Shown here piece by piece: positions 10,002 through 20,310 of a stretch of DNA of 64,000 bases. A program made the translations under genes and the position numbers. Under the pieces are notes generated by a model. It saw only the letters and a list, made by a program, of their open reading frames with translations. It had not been told where the DNA came from and did not search any database. Source of the stretch: Limnephilus marmoratus (lineage: Eukaryota; Arthropoda; Insecta; Trichoptera; Limnephilidae); assembly GCA_917880885.1 (NCBI GenBank), contig OU862918.1, positions 1,736,001-1,800,000 on the forward strand. Reading direction: 5' to 3'. The number at the start of each line of letters is the position of its first letter. Positions within the stretch are counted from its first letter, which is position 1.

Positions 10002-11988
10002 ATAATCTTTAGCGAAACCAGGAAAAAATGTAAAGATCTTTCCAAAAAATGTTACAAAAAGTATGTAACCTCTATCGAGGACACTGCCTTTAAATCCAAA
10101 AATCTTTGGAAATTTCTTATAAAAATAAACAATGAAAACACAGAATACCCGCCAATAATGCAAATGAACGGAACCAGTGTAAACAATACACAGGACATTG
10201 TAAACCTTTTTTCGGATTTCTTCAAAAATGTTTATGATGAAGAAACCCAAGATGACAAAATACCTGATTACAAATTTAGCAAGACTACACACTTAACGCA
10301 TTGCCATATCACACAAAAACACTGCGAACAGAAATTACTTTCCTTAAACACTGACAAATCCACTGGCCCAGACAACATTCCACCAATATTCCTCAAAAAA
10401 TGCTCTAATACATTATTTAAACCACTCACATTATTATTCAACCATCTCTTGACTCTTGGACACTTTCCAGACAGCTGGAAATCTAGCTTCATTACACCTA
10501 TCTACAAAATACACTAACTACTACAGTACTACCTAAGCTTTTTGAATCACTGGTCCTTGATGAAATCTATCCCAAATTAATAAAATTAATTGACCAAAAA
10601 CAGCACGGTTTTATCAAAGGTAGATCTACCGCAACTAATTTAACAATATTTCAAAATGTCATAATACAATCTTTTGCAGAAAATAAACAAGTCGACTGCA
10701 TATATACAGACTTTTCGAAGGCATTTGACAAAGTATCCCATAAACTACTAATCCAAAAACTATTTGCCCTAGGAATAAGGGATAACATGCTAAAATGGTT
10801 TACTAGCTATTTATTAAATGGTAAACTGTTTGTGAAAATAAAATCATGGATGTCGAAAGCTTTCTGGGCTACTAGTGGCCTACCACAAGGTAGTCACCTT
10901 GGCCCGGTTTTGTTCTTCATTTTCATCAATGATATAACCAATTGCTTCAACGATGTCGAGGTATTGCTCTTTGCTGATGACATCAAGCTATACAAGAAAA
11001 TAACTGATGTAAATCATTGCCATATACTTCAGTCAAATATTAGTATGTTTTAAGATTGGTGCATTCAAAATAATTTATTCTTAAATGTAGAAAAGTGCAA
11101 AACCTTGACTTTCTTCAGAAATAAAAATCCTGTTTTACATATACGAATATTCCATCAATAACACAGCTTTAGAAAGAGTCACGGAAATGAGAGATCTTGG
11201 AATTATTTTGGATGAAAAACTAAGTTTCGCCAATCATATCCACCAAATTGTAAACAAAGGTATGAAAACACTAGGCTTCGTACTAAGAACAACCAAAAAC
11301 TTTAATTCCATACAAGTCATTAAATTATTATATGTATCTCTAGTTAGAAGTCTAATGGAATATAACTCGGTAGTTTGGTCTCCATCTTACAAAATTCACA
11401 TTAATAACATTGAGCGAATACAAAAAAAATTTCTGCGTTTTATAAATTTTAAATTAAATATCCCACTAGAAGACTTGAAATATAATTTATTATTAAATGT
11501 TTTAAAAATACACACACTAGAAGACAGACGTAAAATAAACGACTTAACATTTTTATTCAAAATACTTAACTCTAAATTTGACTGTTGCGAACTACTGCAA
11601 CTCATAAACTTACGAATACCGACAGTAACTACACGACAAAATACACTATTCTACTGTAGCATCCATAAGCCGAACTACATTGCCCACTCTCCGATACAAC
11701 GATTTCACACTATGGGAAATCAGTACTTAGGTGATATTGACATATTTGACATAACTTTGGCGAAATTTGTTGATCTTTTAAAAAACTTATTATTCCAAAA
11801 CTATTCCTAAACCTATCTGTTTTTCTGAAAACCTATGAAATCCGCTGTATTTTTGTATTTTTATGACTTGTGTGCTTTTTAATCAAATTTTATTTTTATT
11901 ATTCTGTATATGTTAAATAATCTGTCATGAATCATTTGTACTACCAAAATGTAAAAGCCCATTGGGCGTTAAATAAATAAATAAATAA
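10001..11988 (+). pseudogene. Decayed LINE L-2 with reverse transcriptase
   Basis: Three successive frames make up an ORF2 remnant. 10001-10517 gives the pre-RT region and SFITPIYK; the NYRPI segment is then missing by a short deletion at about 10517-10525. 10520-11050 gives KQHGFIKGRST, YTDFSKAFDKVSH, SGLPQGSHLGP and the FADD box, ending at TAA 11051-11053. A frameshift near 11140 leads into 11150-11810 (RDLGIILDEKLSF and the C-terminal thumb). The 3' end carries TTAAATAAATAAATAAAA at about 11970-11988. The family is distinct from L-1. The copy is dead. Confidence 0.9.
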
Positions 11989-12133
11989 AAGTTCGCCAGA
12001 AATCAAAGTGTTGCAATTATATAAAAAAAAATTAGTGTGGAATTTTATAAAATTATTCAAATATTATCGGAGACGGAACATTGTCATGTAGTGACGTCAT
12101 GAGCCCAAAAAAGGATTCAATTATTTAAAAAAA

Positions 12134-12532
12134 ATAACTAGGCATAAGATATGATTTTAGATGTTCACGGCCAAAAATTTTTATGGTTATTTCCTTTTGG
12201 GGTGTTATGCCGTGTTCCTATTATTAATCCTATTAACATTAATAGAGACGACGGAGCTAAGCTCAATAGTTCTTGGTATCCGGTAATTGACGGCTACACC
12301 AAAGCTAAATGCAAAAAACCACTTTGAAGTATACTGTAATGCCAGCCCGCAGTGGATTGGTGCTGGCAACACGATATTGCTTCGAAGTACTTAAGCACAC
12401 ATTTTATCTCTAACATTTACACATCTGCCCTGATGATGGACACTGTAACGCTGTCCGAAACGTTGGCTAAAGGAGGAGGTAGCGCAACACGGCATAACAC
12501 CCCAAAAGGAAATAACCATAACTAGGCATAAG
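12134..12532. mobile_element. Penelope-like unit with inverted pseudo-LTRs and 15-bp target duplication
   Basis: The sequence ATAACTAGGCATAAG occurs at 12134-12148 and 12518-12532, a 15-bp duplication around 12149-12517. Inside, a perfect inverted repeat of about 36 bp (12181-12216 and 12482-12517, outer part TGGTTATTTCC) bounds the body, and a 34-bp 'tail' (12149-12182) sits outside one arm. The related copy at 51368-51600 has the same tail on the opposite side. Inverted pseudo-LTRs, a movable short tail, variable-length target duplications and hammerhead motifs are all known from Penelope-like retroelements. No protein is encoded, so this is a non-autonomous or deleted unit. Confidence 0.65.
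12430..12460 (+). ncRNA. Hammerhead-ribozyme-like core
   Basis: CTGATGA (12430-12436) is followed by a 5-bp stem GGACA/TGTCC (12438-12442 with 12452-12456) and GAAA (12457-12460), then CGTTGG. This is the order and spacing of the conserved hammerhead catalytic core (CUGAUGA, stem II, GAAA). Stems I and III and the cleavage triplet were not resolved by eye, so activity is inference. Confidence 0.55.
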
Positions 12533-13990
12533 TTTAAAAAAAATTTAGTAACATTTCCGTAATCTTAGTAGAAAAATCTATCCACACGATTTTTTCCAAG
12601 TCATTATGAAATCCATGCAAGTACCCTATTCAGAATACCATTGTTTTATAAATAGTCATGTTTTAATGTACTTTAAAGGATTTTCCATGGTGGTTCAAGG
12701 TCATACATCACCTAATATAGGCCGGCCGTGGTACATCATTCAGTACGTAGCAAGGATTACTGATTATTTGATTTAAGAGTTGCGTAAACAATGCGAATTC
12801 GTCAAGGATAGGTGTGAGTGAGAAGGTATTCGGACTTGCGCGGTTTTGCCTTCTTACACAGTTTATTTATTGTAATGTTTATGTTATCCACAGGCAAACA
12901 CTATTTATTGTGTAAGGGTTCTTCTTAGTAATAATAGGTCTTTTGCCATAATAAGTATATTATTGAGTTTACGAGACTACAGTATTTATACTACTGGTCA
13001 CACGACTTGTCTATACTGGCTACGAATTGTATCTGATGGGTAGGCTAACAATTAACCTCTCCGGACAGCCGCCACTGACCGGGCATCATCTGTCGGAACC
13101 TGAGAGAAGCTCTTAGGCTAACTACATGTGTTGATATCAACGAAAACTAAGTGCCTTTTAAAAACACTACATGACAAATTCTGCTACATAAATATTATCA
13201 CGCAAAACAGCTTTTTTGCCTTCTGAAGGTATTATTATTCTGTTAGAGATTGTTTGATTTACAAATATTCATTTTTTTTACCTATCCTTTCACCGCCGGT
13301 ATCCTCGTAGAACAGTGGTTTTCCAAGTCAACCACCAATGAACTGAATTGAGCTAATAGCGGGAACAATGTGAGTATTTATTGGTATTTTTAATTAATAT
13401 TTATAATTCAGTAACACGTATGCCCGGTCCAAATCCATTTCCGTAACTACGGTGATAAGTAAGTAGCAATGTTCAAAGGCATTCTCACGTTCATTTCATC
13501 CCAGAACAGTGGAAAGGCCTTTGGTTTTATACTGTATTTTAAAAATAAAAGTATTTTCATAAATTTAACCAATAGATAGTTTTATAAGCTTAGCTTACAG
13601 TTTGTTTATAACAAAAATTGTTTATTCAAATTATTTTTCGTATTGGTGGTTAAACAGGAAATAATATCCTACGCACTATTTAATAGCTCTCATGTGGAAG
13701 TAATTTATTTTGAAAAGGTTTTAAATTCCTTCCGTTTGCCACACAACATTACCCAGCAATAGGAAATAGAATTTCCAGCAGCTCAAGTGGGTATTTGGTA
13801 AATATATAAAACGTTTCGTTGATTGGAATTTCTATGCGATTAGGGCGAGGAAATGGTGTGATTAAAACACCCACAAATTTATGTGATTTTCCACGCTTTT
13901 AGTGAGAATTACGTAAGTACCTGATGGATAATGAGGTTTTCAAATTATTCTGTTTTTCTCATATTGAGGAAAACATTTATATTTTATATT
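12533..13990. other. No gene recognised
   Basis: About 1.45 kb of AT-rich sequence. No long frame, no splice-supported exon and no known repeat were seen. Confidence 0.5.
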
Positions 13991-13993
13991 AAA

Positions 13994-14060
13994 CTAGCAG
14001 ACCCGGCCACACGTTGCTGTAGCTAACGAAACACAACGCCATTACCCAACCTTTATAAAA
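13994..14060 (-). mobile_element. Helitron 3' terminus (fragment)
   Basis: On the minus strand this ends in GGCCGGGTCTGCTAG followed by host T, with CTAG at 13994-13997 and a short GC hairpin upstream. Helitrons end in CTRR preceded by a hairpin and insert between A and T. It is a close relative of the terminus at 14172. Confidence 0.6.
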
Positions 14061-14619
14061 TCCACACCACCCGCTTGCCAGCTGCCCGCTGCCCGCTGCC
14101 TGAATTGAATATTTGAATTTATCGTTTTTTCTCTACTATAATAAGCATGTATTATACATATTATAAACTAACTAGCTGAACCCGACCACGCTTCGCTGTG
14201 GCTTTGTCTGATTTTAATTATTAGAGGAGTTAACAAAAATTGTCTAGCAACTGTGCATTTTCCAAGAAGACACATTGCTTAATTGAATATCTGCTGTGAC
14301 TATGCTATAGTGTAGAATATAAGGGAAAAAAAAAACATTCGTAAATTTTTTTAAATTATTTATTTATTCAGACCTTAAAGGCTTTTACAATATCACGTTA
14401 TTAGAGATCTAATTATTCAGGAGTATAATTATAAGCATGTCGTATATAACACAATAAACTGAAAAAGTTGTACAAAGAAATTTAGCATAATCAAGGTAAA
14501 ACCGAAGTGCTTCAGGTACGATGAAAGTAGTTATAAAGGAATGTGTATTTACTACGTTGATTTTATTATTAACGTAAACATGAACATAGTTTGTTCTAAA
14601 GCAGGTTTAAAAGGAATGC

Positions 14620-14760
14620 GTCCCCGTTCCCCTACCGCCCCCTTCCCCTCCTGTGTTTTCTTTCCATCTTACCCGCCTTCCCCTTTCCCCTTGTCACCCT
14701 TCCCGCGAACCCTACATCCTTCGTTACCCTCCCCCTCCTGCCTTCCCTCCCTGCCGCTAA
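14620..14760. other. Pyrimidine-rich tract (G-rich on minus strand)
   Basis: A long C/T-rich run with many CCCC blocks inside the Helitron. The minus strand could form G-quadruplexes. The plus-strand open frame across it (PPSPFPLSPFP) is a composition effect. Confidence 0.6.
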
Positions 14761-14885
14761 AATATATGAAATACACACATTTTCAAATGCAGTAATTTTT
14801 TTATACAAATTTCATAACGCCAGAGCTTACCATTATATATAGAAATACTCTTCTGCTAAAATGCAATGTTCTGTAAAAAATTAAG

Positions 14886-15283
14886 TCAATTCATCGATTT
14901 CTTAGAGATTTGACAGCGTGCATTCAACTGATCATTTTGATCTTCCATGAAATATGTTTGTAGAAATTTATGTTGATTGCTGTGAAAAGGAAGCAAAGAG
15001 CCAGCTTTATGGTAAATTTGTCCCTGAATTTTAAACGTCGGCATAAAATTTTCTGTTATAACGTTAGCGCCAAATGAAGTCATCTGAAAACATGAATTGT
15101 TTTTTCTAATATTTTTGAGGAAATGTTTTGAATCATCAGTAATTCATTGCAACAAATTGTGTGCTATTGACTGATCAATTTCAGGTAGCTTCACTTTGCC
15201 GCTCGCACAACACATTTCTTGAGTTTCTCCTTTAAATTTCATCGCTTTGCAGTGTGGACAAACTTTATCCATTTTACCGATTT
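14886..15283 (-). pseudogene. Helitron Rep/helicase N-terminal remnant
   Basis: The minus strand encodes MDKVCPHCKAMKFKGETQEM (from about 15274) and then CCASGKVKLPEI, followed by a stop and frameshift near 15145, then SKHFLKNIRKNNSCFQMTSF and further PTFKIQGQIYHKAGSLLPFH and FLQTYFMEDQNDQLNARC. This order is characteristic of the region ahead of and within the Helitron-like N domain of Helitron transposases, which cut and rejoin single strands in rolling-circle transposition. The rest of the Rep and helicase domains is absent. Confidence 0.8.
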
Positions 15284-15732
15284 GAACAAATTTACAAGAG
15301 GTATTGTATTAAATATCTGGTTCGTATGAAAAACTGACATTCAGTACAATTATGAGTAAATTTAAAACGCACAGAGAAAACAAATGAGTGAAAATAGTAA
15401 TATAATTTGTTAGATATAATTCTACTTTTAAATCCGATTAAATTCTTTTAATTCCTAATTGTAGGTATCATAAATTTTTGTAACTTTTAATAAAATTAAT
15501 AAAATGGCAACACTGTCTAGAACTGTCATTCCGTTGTTTACTATGACAAATTATGAGTCAATTTAAAACGCATAAAATTATCCTTTTCCTTTGGAACTTC
15601 CAAATAAAAAGTATGTAGAAACGCTCTTCTGCTAAAATGCAATGTTCTGTAAAAATTTTGAGTCAATCCATCGATTACTTTCCGAGATTAGCAAACGCAA
15701 ACATACGGAACCTAAATTTTTATATATATAGA

Positions 15733-16261
15733 TTAACTCGCCACTAATTATACAATGCTTGCAATGTAACAATATTTGAAAAGGGAAAATCAAATACCTA
15801 CTTACTCTAAGACATCTATTTTCCAATTTTTTCCGTAGAATGAATTTCAAAAGTGACTATAGTACGACCCGCCAGCCGTTTTAAATCACAAAAATATGTT
15901 TTCTTTGAATTTCTCGGCTTTTCTCTAATATAATTTACATATAAACATTCCTCTTCAATCACTCTATCTATTGGTGAAAACCGTATGAAAATCCGTTGCA
16001 TAGTTTAAAAGATTAACGCGTACATACATTTTGAGCGACTTCATTTTATACTGTGTAATGATAATGATAATGATGAAGCGAATAAAATTCTTCTTGGCTG
16101 CATATTGCATTTTTTGCTAGCTGTTACAACGAAGGGTGCTAGAAGAAGCAAAGCAGCAATTCATTCCATGCCATTTTTTAATACGAAATCTTATAATATT
16201 ATGAAATTTTCCATGGACAAACAAACAACATAATTAAATTTGGAAGACATATATGAATACC
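15733..16261. other. No gene recognised
   Basis: About 530 bp between the Helitron and repeat X. No coding or repeat signal was recognised. Confidence 0.5.
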
Positions 16262-16492
16262 GCCGCCCCGAGAATTATTTATTGGGTAACCAAAACCCCT
16301 GCAATACGTCACCCCAAGTGGTTCGCTATGTTTGGTAAGGGGAGGTTTTTAAGTTCGCGGAATGGGTAGGTAAGTGATTAGAGGGGGTGTCGCTCAATTG
16401 GGTACTAATTGAACAACTCAGGTCAGTATTTAGGTCATTACTCTTTGAGTTATCGTCGACCAAACAAGTCAATCGGGAAAAAAATGTGAAAT

Positions 16493-17925
16493 ATGAATAA
16501 AATTGAGAACCGCGCTGTCATAAAGTTCCTTACCAAGCAAGGAAAATCAGTTCTGACCATACTAAAAGAGATGTCATCTGTTTACAGGGACTCTTGACCA
16601 AGTAAAACTATGGTTTACAAGTAGTACACCATCTTTAAACAAGACAGGGAGTCACTTGAAGACGACCGATCGAGGTGACCACTCCAGAAATTATTCAAAA
16701 ATTCGAAAAAATTTTGTTTTGTAAAGTTTTAATTTTCGATGTACATTTGTTACTTTAATTTTAAATTTTTTGCAACCGAAGTTTAAACATTGCAATGTAA
16801 ATTAATATTTTAATTTGTGTGCGTTAGAAACTTTAGAAATTAACAAAAAAATTAAATCAAAAATTAATTTAGTTAAGTAAATAATAGCACCATGTAAATC
16901 ACCTCTGCTTGCGATGTTTCCATGTAATTTTGACTCCTCCCACCGTCCTCCCCCTCCACCAAATTCCCCCCTCCCACTACCCCCACCTAATTAATTGTGT
17001 ACTTGTATGGAATTTTTAAGTTAGTTTTAAGTTTGCTCGTTAATGATACGGACGTGTCGAAACCGGTCGCAAAAATTAAAGTAGCAATTGTACATCGAAA
17101 ATTAAAACTTTTCAAAACAAAAATGTCTAGAAATTGTTACATAGTCAGTGCCCAACAAATACAAAAAATTCGAAAAATTAATTATAGAAGATGCCCGACT
17201 AAATAAGATACAGCTCGCAAAAATGGTTGTAGTATCAGATACAACCATTTTCAAAATTCTTCACGACCATCTTGGTATGACTAAAGTCAGCGCAAGATGG
17301 GTGCCGGGAAGGAGAGTTCTCGTGCATTTTTGGACCTCTGTAGGAAAGACAAAGATGGATTTTGGCTCAAACTGTTACTGGCAATGAGTTTAAATTCATC
17401 ATTATGAACCTGAGTCTAAACAGAACTCAATGCAGTTGCACAGAAAGGCACACCACCAACCAAGAAGTTTAAGGTGTCACAATCGGCTGATAAAATCATG
17501 ACGACAGTCTTTTGGGACTCAGAAGGATTCATGTAGATTTCAAAGATAAAGGTGTCTTCATAACCGGAGATTACTACGCTTTAATCCTAGAGCAATGAAA
17601 GGAAGCCATCAAGGAGAAAAGAAGGGGAAAATTGACCAAAGTTGTCCTCCTTCTGCACGACAACACGCCTCTTCACAAGAGCCGTGTTGCGATGGCTGCC
17701 CTGTAAAAGGTGGAATCTAAAATTTTGCCACACCCACTCTACAGTCCTGACCTGGCTCCCAGTGATTATTACCAATTTCCAAACTTGAAAAAAGAACTTC
17801 GTGGGAAAAAGTTTTCAAGTGATGAAGAAGTGAAGGACGTAATTTCAGCGTATTTTTTAGACAAAGACAAATATTTTTTTTGAGGGTCTACATAAGTTAA
17901 TTGAAAGATCCGAAAATGTATTAGG
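16493..17925 (+). pseudogene. mariner transposase, inactivated
   Basis: The N-terminus starts at ATG 16493 (NRAVIKFLTKQGKSV, the mariner DNA-binding region) and breaks off near 16690. It resumes at about 17160 with LIIEDARLNKIQLAKMVVVS and MTKVSARWVP. Later pieces in shifting frames are recognisable: WIHHYEPESKQNSMQ near 17400, ITGDYYALIL near 17565, LLLHDNAPLHKS near 17645 (second catalytic Asp region) and YSPDLAPSDYYQFPNLKKEL near 17745, and FFEGLHKLIERS near 17880. The DD34D cut-and-paste enzyme is destroyed by stops, indels and the insertion. Confidence 0.9.
16705..17130. repeat. Fold-back insertion within mariner
   Basis: Arms at about 16705-16790 and 17057-17130 are complementary (shared TTTTAATTTTCGATGTACA). 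Next to the right arm, ATGATACGGACGTGTCGAAAC (17043-17063, given approximately) looks like a decayed hammerhead core: TTAATGA for CTGATGA, a short GGAC/GTC stem, then GAAAC. It interrupts the transposase. Confidence 0.55.
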
Positions 17926-18376
17926 GTAGCAGATAAATAAAAAATAATTTTGGATTTTAATTTCTACTCCATACCCCCATTCCGCGAACTTAAAAACCCA
18001 CCCTTAAAACTTAGCACGCGTGCCCGAGTTCATTGGGTTTATCTAGGTCTGTCTAGATTTTGGGTTTACCTAGGTCTGTCTAGGTAGGTTTGTCTAGGTC
18101 TTCTTGGCAGATGCGTTTGTCCACCTTCTGGCCGGATCGGGAGATACCGGTTGAGGGAGACCGTTTGAACTCTCCTGCCGGACCGTGGGAGGGATGGATT
18201 TATACGTTCGTCACTCCTGGACACATTAATCCTCTGATTCCTACCCACCCCTCATACCTTTTTTCTTCCCAGAACTTATTCTCCTTCCTTTCTTTCCCTA
18301 AAAAGATCCTCCACACAGCACTTGCAAAGATGACACAGGCCCTTAGAGATTTTTTTTCAGGTCCTCTGTGGAGTTA

Positions 18377-18980
18377 AGGAAAAAAAAACAGTACAAAGAG
18401 TTTTAGATTTTCCAATCTAGATTCAACTTTGATTGGTAACTTTACAATAATGAACCGTAAAAAATCTTTGCACAGACTTTCCCGTGGTTTATAATTCATT
18501 AAAAACTCAATATTTGCATTATTTTAGGAAAATTTACTTTCTTTTACATATATTATCTATTTGATAGAGTTTGTAATTGCTAAAATAGTGTTAGTTTATG
18601 GATTTAGAGGTCAAAAGCTGGATAGCTGTGTTCATTCAAAAACTTTTAAAAAGATAAACTCACTTAATAAAAAAGAACGATGGCTGGATTGGTTTTTACT
18701 TTCGATAATATCGGTTAATTGATTAAAATATTTGTTTCCGAATAAATTTGATAGTTTTGTAAGACTCACTCCATTGCTTTTACAAAATTCTATTTATTTA
18801 AAACCGCAAAAAAATTAATGAGAATTTATATTTTTACGGAATGTGTGACGAGAACAAGGAACAAGATCTAAAAAAAGTAATCTTAAAAAATAAAAGATCA
18901 GCAATACAATATTATCTAATTATCGAAGAAGATAATATCAACAACACTCAATGAAAATATGAAATGATATACACATAAAA
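18377..18980. other. No gene recognised
   Basis: AT-rich sequence with only short minus-strand open pieces (for example SNGVSLTKLSNLFGNKYF) that I could not assign. Confidence 0.4.
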
Positions 18981-18984
18981 TTAA

Positions 18985-19080
18985 AAAGGTAATGATTCAA
19001 CTGGGATTGGAACCCAGGTTTTGTAGCCTTACCGAGACTGGCAGTCAACTGATTTCTTCAACTCTACCAAGAGCTTTTGC
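18985..19080 (-). repeat. tRNA-derived SINE head
   Basis: On the minus strand an A-box-like TGGTAGAGTTG (19069-19059) is followed about 55 bp later by a B-box-like GGTTCCAATCC (19014-19004), the internal RNA polymerase III promoter layout of tRNAs. The segment does not fold as a full tRNA with acceptor stem, so a SINE head is more likely than a tRNA gene. Confidence 0.5.
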
Positions 19081-19137
19081 CACCGTATTGAATTCCCCGT
19101 TTTTGAATTACTGCTTTTTTAAAATTTATTACACATT

Positions 19138-19225
19138 GTTAGCACACCTGGCTGAGGTGCCTACATTCTGCCGATGCTCTAGCTCAGAATTATTCGGTCA
19201 GCAGAGCGATAGAGGCTATCCTCAT
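19138..19225. repeat. Short repeat shared with 35460-35540
   Basis: TGCCTACATTCTGC followed by CTAGCTCAGA and CGGTCAGCAG at 19154-19205 resembles ACCCACATTCTGC, CTAGCTCAGA and CGGCGGAAC at 35477-35522. Its nature is unknown. Confidence 0.45.
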
Positions 19226-19429
19226 TGAAGTACCCACCACTGTCCCACCCCGGTATAGGCAACTTATGGTCGCCCCTTCGGAGTTCTCACAAGAATCTAA
19301 TTTTTTTGAATAAACGGCTCTACATTTAATGTAACGAATCTAGACCTTCAATGTCCCCTCATACTGTGTTAGGTGGCGGTATGCGGTCGCGCCTACAGGA
19401 CTGTACTGTAATGGTCATTTCTACAATTC

Positions 19430-20310
19430 TAAAGCCCATGGAGGTAATCACCGCCAAAGCAGTGAGCCTCGTGGACAGTCAAACAAGTGGTTAGTAACAT
19501 CGACATAAAAAAGTAAAATGAACAAAATAGACAGCCGCCGTCATGAGTAATCAGCTCATGGCAGCGAAAGACCATACGCAATCCGGCGGGCGGCACCGAG
19601 AACTGTTCATAAAAAAAGCAACAAAAGTAAAATAACATTTGTACAGAGTAGAACTGATGTTACCGCAAACTGGCTACCGGCGGTCCTCGAGATAGTGAAG
19701 GAGGCTGATTTTCCGGCCTCCCAACAACCGGCAGCGTCGTCCGTAAGCCAGCTAGCCGGTGGTGCCTAGACGAGAGTAATTGGAAATCATAGAAGAAGAC
19801 CCTAGGGAGAGAAGCGTCGGATCGCCTAAGGCGGGACGGACAGCCTCCAGATGTCGTTCAACCTTCTTTTCAGCCTCTTCATGTCACAGGGGGTGGCGCG
19901 GCAGACAGGTGCAGCTCAAAAGCAAAAAGAAAAATTTATTGATAACATAGTAAATCGCAAAAAAGAAAAAAATAAACAAGAGCGTTTGGAAGTCAGCGCT
20001 GGGCATGGGAATGCACCATATAACCAAACTAAAGATCATAAACATGTAAAATAAAATGGCGATTTAGAAAGAAAAAGAAAAAACATAAAATAGACATGAG
20101 CGTTAAATTACGCAGGGCATCTGCAAACAGTAGACCATGAACATAAAAATGTAAAAGCATAAAAACATAAAAATGTAAAGGTGTAAATAATAAACATAAA
20201 ATGTAAAATAAAATATAAAGCTGAACATCCTGGGCAATATTGGTAAGATAGTAAGAAGCAAAGAAAGTCCATGGTTAGTCAGGAACAAGTACACCTGGTG
20301 CCAAAATCTA
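19430..20310 (-). other. Probable 3' UTR of the R1-type LINE
   Basis: About 0.9 kb downstream of ORF2 without coding frames, including an A/T-rich block with repeated CATAAAAATGTAAA near 20140-20215. The 3' boundary of the element could not be fixed; no long poly(A) is present. Confidence 0.4.

Larger units (their letters stand above)
14172..15732 (-). mobile_element. Helitron, non-autonomous
   Basis: The minus strand begins TCTATATATATAAAAA (15732 downwards) and ends with the hairpin CCACAGCGAAGCGTGG followed by TCGGGTTCAGCTAG at 14172. The flanks are A on the 5' side (complement of 15733) and T on the 3' side, as expected for Helitron insertion. Inside are remnants of the Rep/helicase protein and a direct repeat of about 75 bp (14840-14910 and 15615-15690) that suggests a composite or internally duplicated element. 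The pyrimidine-rich stretch 14620-14760 is also part of it. Confidence 0.8.
16338..18004 (+). mobile_element. mariner transposon (TA target, 28-bp terminal inverted repeats)
   Basis: Terminal repeats: AGGGGAGGTTTTTAAGTTCG from 16338 and its complement ending in AACCCACCCT at 18004, each extending through CGGAATGGG. TA flanks at 16336-16337 and 18005-18006 are the mariner target duplication. The original element was about 1.3 kb; a fold-back insertion of about 400 bp (16.7-17.13 kb) enlarges it. Confidence 0.9.
16262..18376 (+). repeat. Retroposon X, copy a, split by a mariner insertion
   Basis: The 5' part (16262-16337: GCCGCCCCGAGAATTATTTA, CACCCCAAGTGGTTCGCTAT) and the 3' part (18007-18376) are separated by the mariner. 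The same sequence occurs at 36755-36893 (+), 49815-50150 (-), 51717-52018 (-) and 58197-58285 (+). Intact copies are about 400-450 bp, have a near-terminal hairpin of the type CCCTGAGG/CCTCAGGG, and end in poly(A). It encodes nothing visible; a SINE-like or other non-autonomous retroposon is likely. Confidence 0.7.

Noticed and set aside
14541..14795. Proline-rich plus-strand open frame
   Set aside because: Caused by the C/T-rich tract inside a Helitron.
18985..19080. tRNA gene on the minus strand
   Set aside because: A and B boxes are present, but the acceptor stem and arms do not pair; a SINE head fits better.
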